This document shows, in pieces, positions 6,218 to 8,414 of a stretch of DNA of 8,414 nucleotides. The stretch is from assembly GCA_903908015.1 (NCBI GenBank), contig CAIVQI010000392.1, positions 1 to 8,414 of the forward strand. Reading direction: 5' to 3'. The DNA is from an uncultured Bacteroidota bacterium. GTDB taxonomy: Bacteria > Bacteroidota > Bacteroidia > UBA7662. The translations under genes and the position numbers were made by a program. Below the pieces are notes generated by a model that saw only the letters and a list, made by a program, of their open reading frames with translations, was not told the origin of the DNA and made no database searches. Every line of letters begins with the position of its first letter. The first letter of the stretch is position 1.

Positions 6218-7612
6218 CTACCAACCCATTTTGGAGAACAGCTGTGTTTCACTCCTAAAAATATCGATGATGGTGCCCGAGGGATCAACCCACAGATACA
6301 TGGGGGTGGCCACCAACAGATAGTTGGCCGCATTGGTGCCCAGCTGACCCGCCGGATCCCGTAAGTGGGTCCACCCCTGCCACCCGCCTATGGCTTTAAG
6401 CCAACCCTCTGGCGCGGTATCAAGACTAATCGTTGTGACTTTCAACTGGGGTGATTTCGACTTCCACCGTTCCAGAATGACGGGTAGTTGCTGCATGCAG
6501 TGGTCGCAACCCGAACGCCAGAAAATATAGAGACCCCCCGCCGGCTTGAGCAGGGTATATTGGCCGTCGGTCGTGAACAGCGAATCCAGTTCGGGCGCCT
6601 TCATTCCGGGCAGTACGGCCAGGTATCGGTTGAGCTGGCCCTTGAGTCGCTCCTCGAGTGCGGGGTTGTCGCAGGCCTCGCGCGCGCTCACCTTCATGGC
6701 CAGCAACTGCAGGGCGCCGGCACGGTTCATCGACTCCATTCCCATCCGAAGAAAATCGCTGACCGGATAAAAATAGGAAGGGTGCGACCGCTCCAGTTTT
6801 TCCAAAACACTATTCATGAAGAGGAGCGCCTGAAGATCCTCTGAGGCTTCCTCGGTGGGTTCATACATACCAAAGTACTCCACAATGTGCCTGGTGAGAT
6901 GGGGGTGGTGCAGGGCATTGCTATCGTCGAGTGTGAGCAGTGTTAGGTAGCGACCTGGCTTCAACTCTGCTCGCAAATCTTCTTTGTCGCGACCAATAAA
7001 CGGCCATTCAAAACGCAACATACCCAGTGCGAGGTCGTCCGTTGCTCCTTGATCGACCGCACGTTTCAGGCTGTCCGTACGTGCCTCCACCCGCTGCATG
7101 CTTCGTTCCGCCTCATTGGCAAGCGCTTTGTCGTCTGCAAAATCGGCCTGCAATTGCTGGAGTAGTTTTTCCTTCTTTCTGAGCGCCCCGAGCATTCGGG
7201 TGAGTCTCCTGTATTCTTTCCAAGCCTTGCCTTCCTGAATATCAAGGCTATCGCCCCCGTGGTGGGTAAAGCGGATGTTGCTGCCGTCCCAAACCAAATC
7301 CACGCCTTCACCCTTCCACATCAGCCGGTACATGCCATGATAGGTAGGTCTCGCAGGTGTGAGCAAAAAACTGCCCCCCATGCCCACTGAACCTTTGGCT
7401 ACCGTGTCTAGGTCGTTCACTGTGAAGCCTACCAACAACAATTCGGTGCCGGGATCGGCCTTGAGGGTGCCGCGGATCGACTGGGCGTTCACGATTTGGG
7501 TACCTGATGATAATATACGGGTAACCACGATAAAAATGAGGGATAGCTTGTAAAAAATCGGGCTGTCGCGCTGAACAATCCTTTTATACCGCTGAACTAT
7601 GTTTTCTTTCAT
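6218..7612 (-). CDS. Exported TlpA-like thioredoxin-fold protein with N-terminal DUF4369-like region
   Basis: A 464-residue protein probably acting as a thiol-disulfide reductase outside the cytoplasm. Residues about 20-43 are a hydrophobic segment (FYKLSLIFIVV...) ending IVNAQ, a plausible signal-peptide cleavage site after A43; the basic n-region before it is long. Residues about 45-120 look beta-rich, like the DUF4369 domain common in Bacteroidota. About 130-185 are charged and helical, likely coiled coil. About 195-335 are helical and may be DUF5106-like. From about 338 a thioredoxin fold follows, with active site C369-D-H-C372 (FWRSGCDHC) and the cis-proline motif T436-P437 before MYLWVDPSG. 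The frame is open to 7699, but the -7 element at 7635-7642 would then be inside the gene, so the ATG at 7612 is chosen. Substrate and exact family are unknown; the domain names are inferred by eye. Confidence 0.82.
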   Translation of the reverse strand: MKENIVQRYKRIVQRDSPIFYKLSLIFIVVTRILSSGTQIVNAQSIRGTLKADPGTELLLVGFTVNDLDTVAKGSVGMGGSFLLTPARPTYHGMYRLMWKGEGVDLVWDGSNIRFTHHGGDSLDIQEGKAWKEYRRLTRMLGALRKKEKLLQQLQADFADDKALANEAERSMQRVEARTDSLKRAVDQGATDDLALGMLRFEWPFIGRDKEDLRAELKPGRYLTLLTLDDSNALHHPHLTRHIVEYFGMYEPTEEASEDLQALLFMNSVLEKLERSHPSYFYPVSDFLRMGMESMNRAGALQLLAMKVSAREACDNPALEERLKGQLNRYLAVLPGMKAPELDSLFTTDGQYTLLKPAGGLYIFWRSGCDHCMQQLPVILERWKSKSPQLKVTTISLDTAPEGWLKAIGGWQGWTHLRDPAGQLGTNAANYLLVATPMYLWVDPSGTIIDIFRSETQLFSKMGW

Positions 7613-7634
7613 TTTCGTTGGATCGGAATTGGTG

Positions 7635-7668
7635 CAAAAATAGGAACAGGCCAGCGATTTAACCCCAA
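7635..7668 (-). promoter_or_regulatory. Bacteroidota-type promoter for the thioredoxin-fold gene
   Basis: On the minus strand, TTG (7668-7666, within TTTTG), a 23-base spacer and TATTTTTG (7642-7635) followed by CACC. The -7 element is an exact TAnnTTTG. It sits in the 67-base gap after the M48 gene and would give a leader of about 20 bases before the ATG at 7612. The spacer is at the long end of the reported range. Confidence 0.55.
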
Positions 7669-7679
7669 AATTTCTAGAT

Positions 7680-8414
7680 CTAATTGGTCGTTTGGTCATG
7701 TAAGCCGATACCTACCTTCAACCGCTGCCAACGTTGTTTACTCAAAACAGGGCTAATCGTAACCGTATCGGCTCCTGCCCATTTAACGATGTTCTTTGAT
7801 CTTTTTTGTGCATCAGGATGCGTGCTCAACCATTCTGTATTCAAAATACCCTTTTCGTCATCCCGAGTCATTCTTTTCAGGAAGTTGGCCAAAGGTATAG
7901 GAGAAATCCCTGAGCCCACCAGTAATTGAACCGCTTTTCGGTCGGCCTCCTCCTCCATTGAACGGCTGTAGGCGCCTTTAGCCAGGAATTTTGCCATTTC
8001 GTTGAGCGTTTCGCCGCCTATACCCCCTGAGGCCATATTTGTCAAAACCGTTATTCCCACTTCTGCCGCCAGACTTTCCATTACGTGACTCAACAAAACG
8101 TGCGACATCTCATGGGCAAGTACCCCAATAACTTCATCCTCATGTTGTGCCTCCTCAAGCAGACCCGTGTACATCACAATATGCCCACCGGGCATGGCGA
8201 AAGCGTTGACCTCCGAATTCTCGATGACATGCACATGAAAACTTGACTTCTCAAGCCCGTTCTGTGAACAAAGACGCGATAAGAAATCATCCATGGGCTG
8301 GGTCACCCCCGAACCTTTCAAAACCCTTTCCGATTGGCTAATCTGTTCCCACAACAACAACCCGATTTTTTCCTCGCTCGCCTTGGTGTTTTCCTTAATG
8401 TGCAAGATCCTGAC
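7680..8414 (-). CDS. M48 family zinc metallopeptidase, N-terminus beyond the window
   Basis: The last 244 codons before the stop of an M48 peptidase; the frame is open to the right edge, so the N-terminus, with any signal peptide or membrane segment, is missing. The zinc site is HEMSH (8100-8114). The third ligand is probably the first Glu of EEEAD, about 50 residues later (SRSMEEEADRKA). Upstream is NAFAMPGGHIVMYTGLL, typical of the LoiP/BepA-like and Oma1-like branch, which lacks the membrane segments HtpX has around its active site. Near the end, LSTHPDAQKRSKNI is the usual closing M48 motif. Such enzymes degrade or help fold damaged envelope proteins. A TTG at 8405 could serve as a start but has no support, and the open upstream frame argues for a longer protein. 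The thioredoxin-fold gene follows after 67 bases and appears to have its own promoter. Confidence 0.9.
   Translation of the reverse strand, partial: VRILHIKENTKASEEKIGLLLWEQISQSERVLKGSGVTQPMDDFLSRLCSQNGLEKSSFHVHVIENSEVNAFAMPGGHIVMYTGLLEEAQHEDEVIGVLAHEMSHVLLSHVMESLAAEVGITVLTNMASGGIGGETLNEMAKFLAKGAYSRSMEEEADRKAVQLLVGSGISPIPLANFLKRMTRDDEKGILNTEWLSTHPDAQKRSKNIVKWAGADTVTISPVLSKQRWQRLKVGIGLHDQTTN

Noticed and set aside
7672..7680. Overlapping XbaI/BglII sites (TCTAGATCT) as a cloning artefact
   Set aside because: The sites include the natural stop codon of the M48 gene and flanking sequence continues as normal Bacteroidota DNA.
7613..7699. Longer start for the thioredoxin-fold protein, overlapping the M48 gene
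   Set aside because: The extra 29 residues look unlike a signal sequence and would contain the promoter at 7635-7668; the ATG at 7612 precedes a usable export signal.
7890..7897. TAnnTTTG match inside the M48 gene (TACCTTTG)
   Set aside because: It is part of the codons for PLANF and more than 250 bases from the next start, which has its own closer motif.

Overview
The window is ordinary core-genome DNA from a member of the Bacteroidota. Ten protein-coding genes, all on the minus strand, fill almost all of it. The phylum call rests on several points. TAnnTTTG promoter elements lie in the gaps between genes. None of the starts has a convincing Shine-Dalgarno sequence. There is a periplasmic TlpA-type thioredoxin with a Bacteroidota-style domain layout. 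The gene block pdxA - DUF177 - rpmF - fabH - efp - accB - accC fits the phylum, and bL32 is of the cysteine-poor kind I recall from Flavobacteriia (the class-level hint is weak).

Layout in the direction of transcription (right to left): an M48 metallopeptidase cut by the right edge (7680-8414); an exported thioredoxin-fold protein (6218-7612); a 192-base gap with a promoter and two small hairpins; an M17 leucyl aminopeptidase (4496-6025) whose stop overlaps the pdxA start as ATGA (pdxA 3459-4499); a 51-base gap with a clear promoter; DUF177/YceD (2865-3407) one base ahead of rpmF (2675-2863); fabH (1512-2567); a gap with a 16-bp tandem repeat; efp (851-1417); accB (295-831); and the first 89 codons of accC (1-268), cut by the left edge.

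How the genes work together: rpmF and DUF177 serve the large ribosomal subunit, and efp serves translation elongation. AccB and AccC form the biotin half of acetyl-CoA carboxylase, which makes the malonyl-CoA used for the malonyl-ACP that FabH condenses to start fatty-acid synthesis. The left half is therefore a growth-linked translation plus lipid-synthesis operon. PdxA (pyridoxal phosphate synthesis) and the aminopeptidase are housekeeping genes in the preceding unit. The M48 protease and thioredoxin-like protein are probably envelope proteins.

I found no mobile element, CRISPR array, RNA gene, defence system or biosynthetic cluster, and no evidence of a new biological system. The observations worth a second look are regulatory: four TAnnTTTG elements in about 560 bases of intergenic DNA, which also settle two start codons; an 11-T run inside one promoter spacer; paired hairpins in the aminopeptidase leader; and a tandem repeat before efp. 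All positions and motifs were read by hand without database searches.
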